Positions 19,744 to 21,491 of a stretch of DNA of 21,491 nucleotides are shown here, piece after piece. A program made the translations under genes and the position numbers. The stretch spans positions 1 through 21,491 of the forward strand of contig CALGTV010000053.1 in NCBI GenBank assembly GCA_937902395.1, in the 5' to 3' direction. Below the pieces are notes generated by a model, which did no database searches, had not been told where the DNA came from, and was given only the letters and a program-made list of their open reading frames with translations. Source of the DNA: an uncultured Ruminococcus sp. (GTDB lineage: Bacteria > Bacillota > Clostridia > Oscillospirales > Ruminococcaceae). Positions within the stretch are counted from its first letter, which is position 1; every line of letters starts with the position of its first letter.

Positions 19744-21491
19744 ATGGCAAAGCAGTATTGTTATTTATTCTCCGAGGGTAACGCAGATATGCGTGAAATC
19801 CTCGGCGGTAAGGGTGCAAACCTGGCTGAGATGACTAATATGGGTCTTCCTGTTCCCCAGGGCTTCACAATTTCTACAGAAGCTTGCACAGCTTACTACG
19901 ACGACGGCCGTAAGATCAACGACGAGATCATGGCTCAGATCAACGAGTACATCGTAAAGATGGAAGAAGTTACAGGCAAGAAGTTCGGCGATAAGGAGAA
20001 TCCTCTCCTCGTTTCTGTACGTTCAGGTGCAAGAGCTTCTATGCCCGGTATGATGGATACTATCCTCAACCTCGGTCTTAACGAAGACGTTGTAAATTAC
20101 ATGGCTGAAGCTTCCAATAACCCCAGATGGGCTTGGGACTGCTACAGAAGATTTATTCAGATGTATTCTGACGTTGTTATGGAAGTTGGTAAGAAGTACT
20201 TTGAAGAGCTTATCGACGAAATGAAGGAAAAGAAGGGCGTTACTCAGGACGTTGAGCTTACTGCTGACGATCTTAAGGAACTCGCTGGTCAGTTCAAGGC
20301 TGAATACAAGGCTAAGATCGGTACAGACTTCCCCACAGATCCTAAGGAGCAGCTCATGGGCGCTGTTCAGGCTGTATTCCGTTCATGGGACAACCCCAGA
20401 GCTAACGTTTACAGACGTGACAACGATATTCCTTATTCATGGGGTACAGCTGTTAACGTACAGATGATGGCTTTCGGTAACATGGGTGATGACTGCGGTA
20501 CAGGTGTTGCTTTCACACGTGACCCTGCTACAGGCGAAAAGAAGCTCATGGGTGAATTCTTAACAAACGCACAGGGCGAAGACGTTGTAGCCGGCGTTCG
20601 TACTCCCATGCCCATCGCTCAGATGGAAGAAAAGTTCCCCGAAGCATTTGCACAGTTCGTAGACGTTTGCAAGACTCTTGAAAACCACTACAGAGATATG
20701 CAGGATATGGAATTTACAGTAGAACACGGTAAGCTCTATATGCTCCAGACTCGTAACGGTAAGAGAACAGCTCAGGCTGCCCTCAAGATCGCTTGCGACC
20801 TCGTTGACGAAGGTATGAGAACAGAACAGGAAGCTGTTCTTATGATCGATCCTCGTAACCTCGATACACTTCTCCACCCCCAGTTCGACGCTAAGGCTAT
20901 CAAGGCTGCAGTTCCCGCTGGTAAGGGTCTCGGTGCTTCTCCCGGTGCTGCTTGCGGTAAGGTTGTATTCACAGCTGAAGACGCTGTTGAATGGAACGAA
21001 AGAGGCGAGAAGGTTGTTCTTGTTCGTCTTGAAACATCACCCGAAGACATCACAGGTATGAAGGCTGCTCAGGGTATCCTCACAGTTCGTGGCGGTATGA
21101 CTTCACACGCAGCTGTTGTTGCTCGTGGTATGGGTACTTGCTGCGTATCAGGTTGCGGCGAAATCAACATGGACGAAGAAAACAAGAAGTTCACTCTTGC
21201 TGGCAAGACCTACAACGAAGGTGACTATATCTCAATCGACGGCTCAACAGGTAACATCTATGATGGTATCATCCCCACAGTTGACGCTGAAATCGCAGGC
21301 GAATTCGGCAGAATCATGGCTTGGGCTGACGAGTTCAGAACCCTCAAGGTTCGTACAAATGCTGACACACCCGCAGACGCTAAGAAGGCTCGCGAGCTCG
21401 GTGCAGAAGGCATCGGCCTTTGCCGTACAGAGCATATGTTCTTCGAGGCAGACAGAATCGCTGCGTTCCGCGAAATGATCTGTGCTGATAC
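19744..21491 (+). CDS. ppdK: Pyruvate, phosphate dikinase (3' end outside window)
   Basis: Catalyses reversible interconversion of PEP, AMP and PPi with pyruvate, ATP and Pi; in anaerobic Clostridia it serves PPi-linked glycolysis or gluconeogenesis in the cytoplasm. The first 582 codons of an expected ~875 are present. MAKQYCYLFSEGNADMREILGGKGANLAEM and SVRSGARASMPGMMDTILNLG belong to the ATP-binding domain. GGMTSHAAVVARGMG at about 450-464 holds the phospho-carrier His of the swivelling domain, and ELGAEGIGLCRTEHMFF begins the PEP/pyruvate barrel. The ATG at 19744 follows GGAGG at 19731-19735. ATTGG (19728-19732) can pair with CCAAT (19741-19745) across this RBS and start codon. The gene has strongly biased codons, consistent with high expression. 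The frame is open to the window end, with no defect. Confidence 0.97.
   Translation, partial: MAKQYCYLFSEGNADMREILGGKGANLAEMTNMGLPVPQGFTISTEACTAYYDDGRKINDEIMAQINEYIVKMEEVTGKKFGDKENPLLVSVRSGARASMPGMMDTILNLGLNEDVVNYMAEASNNPRWAWDCYRRFIQMYSDVVMEVGKKYFEELIDEMKEKKGVTQDVELTADDLKELAGQFKAEYKAKIGTDFPTDPKEQLMGAVQAVFRSWDNPRANVYRRDNDIPYSWGTAVNVQMMAFGNMGDDCGTGVAFTRDPATGEKKLMGEFLTNAQGEDVVAGVRTPMPIAQMEEKFPEAFAQFVDVCKTLENHYRDMQDMEFTVEHGKLYMLQTRNGKRTAQAALKIACDLVDEGMRTEQEAVLMIDPRNLDTLLHPQFDAKAIKAAVPAGKGLGASPGAACGKVVFTAEDAVEWNERGEKVVLVRLETSPEDITGMKAAQGILTVRGGMTSHAAVVARGMGTCCVSGCGEINMDEENKKFTLAGKTYNEGDYISIDGSTGNIYDGIIPTVDAEIAGEFGRIMAWADEFRTLKVRTNADTPADAKKARELGAEGIGLCRTEHMFFEADRIAAFREMICAD

Overview
The window looks like chromosomal DNA from a low-to-mid GC, Gram-positive gut or rumen Clostridia, most likely a Ruminococcus or close relative. 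The evidence is a secreted protein with a C-terminal type I dockerin (a cellulosome anchor), LPxTG-anchored pilins with their sortases, strong AAGGAGG-type ribosome binding sites, canonical sigma-A promoters with 17-bp spacers, and a pyruvate phosphate dikinase gene. Species cannot be named from the sequence alone.

Region 1 (1-5700, + strand): purA with its own promoter; a secreted transglutaminase-like/dockerin protein; a four-helix membrane protein with five PVLDD motifs in its cytoplasmic tail; then, after a terminator, a strong promoter driving pspA and a 56-residue single-pass membrane protein; then a bacterial-type PARG (macrodomain-fold) protein. Region 2 (5700-8760, mostly - strand): a degenerate ROK-family regulator with a structured, unusually long leader, a 14-bp tandem repeat behind its stop codon, and a zinc-ribbon single-pass membrane protein with its own promoter and terminator.

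Region 3 (9030-14850, + strand) is a compact sortase-assembled pilus locus: coiled-coil protein, signal peptidase I, major LPGTG pilin, class C sortase, LPQTG minor pilin and a second, different sortase. A second promoter lies ahead of the pilin. Its transcript should begin in a folded RNA of about 65 nt, and the pilin cistron is bracketed by two very strong hairpins that lack U-tracts. A bidirectional terminator separates the locus from a convergent response regulator/histidine kinase pair (14850-17404). The kinase is odd: its extracytoplasmic part carries a Thr/Pro-rich stretch and an array of NPWx tetrapeptides holding ten tryptophans in 35 residues. The working inference is that this kinase senses something at the cell surface or wall and may control the pilus; the sequence does not prove the link.

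Region 4 (17405-21491): a helical protein of unknown function, a 159-bp near-perfect inverted repeat resembling a MITE, about 1.1 kb of AT-rich DNA with several dyads, and a convincing small-RNA or attenuator candidate (extended -10 promoter, four closely packed upstream helices, intrinsic terminator) at 19425-19556. The 5' two-thirds of ppdK follows and runs off the window.

The most interesting items are the tryptophan-repeat kinase, the ncRNA candidate upstream of ppdK, and the structured pilin leader with bracketing hairpins. No tRNA, rRNA, CRISPR array, phage or transposase gene was seen.
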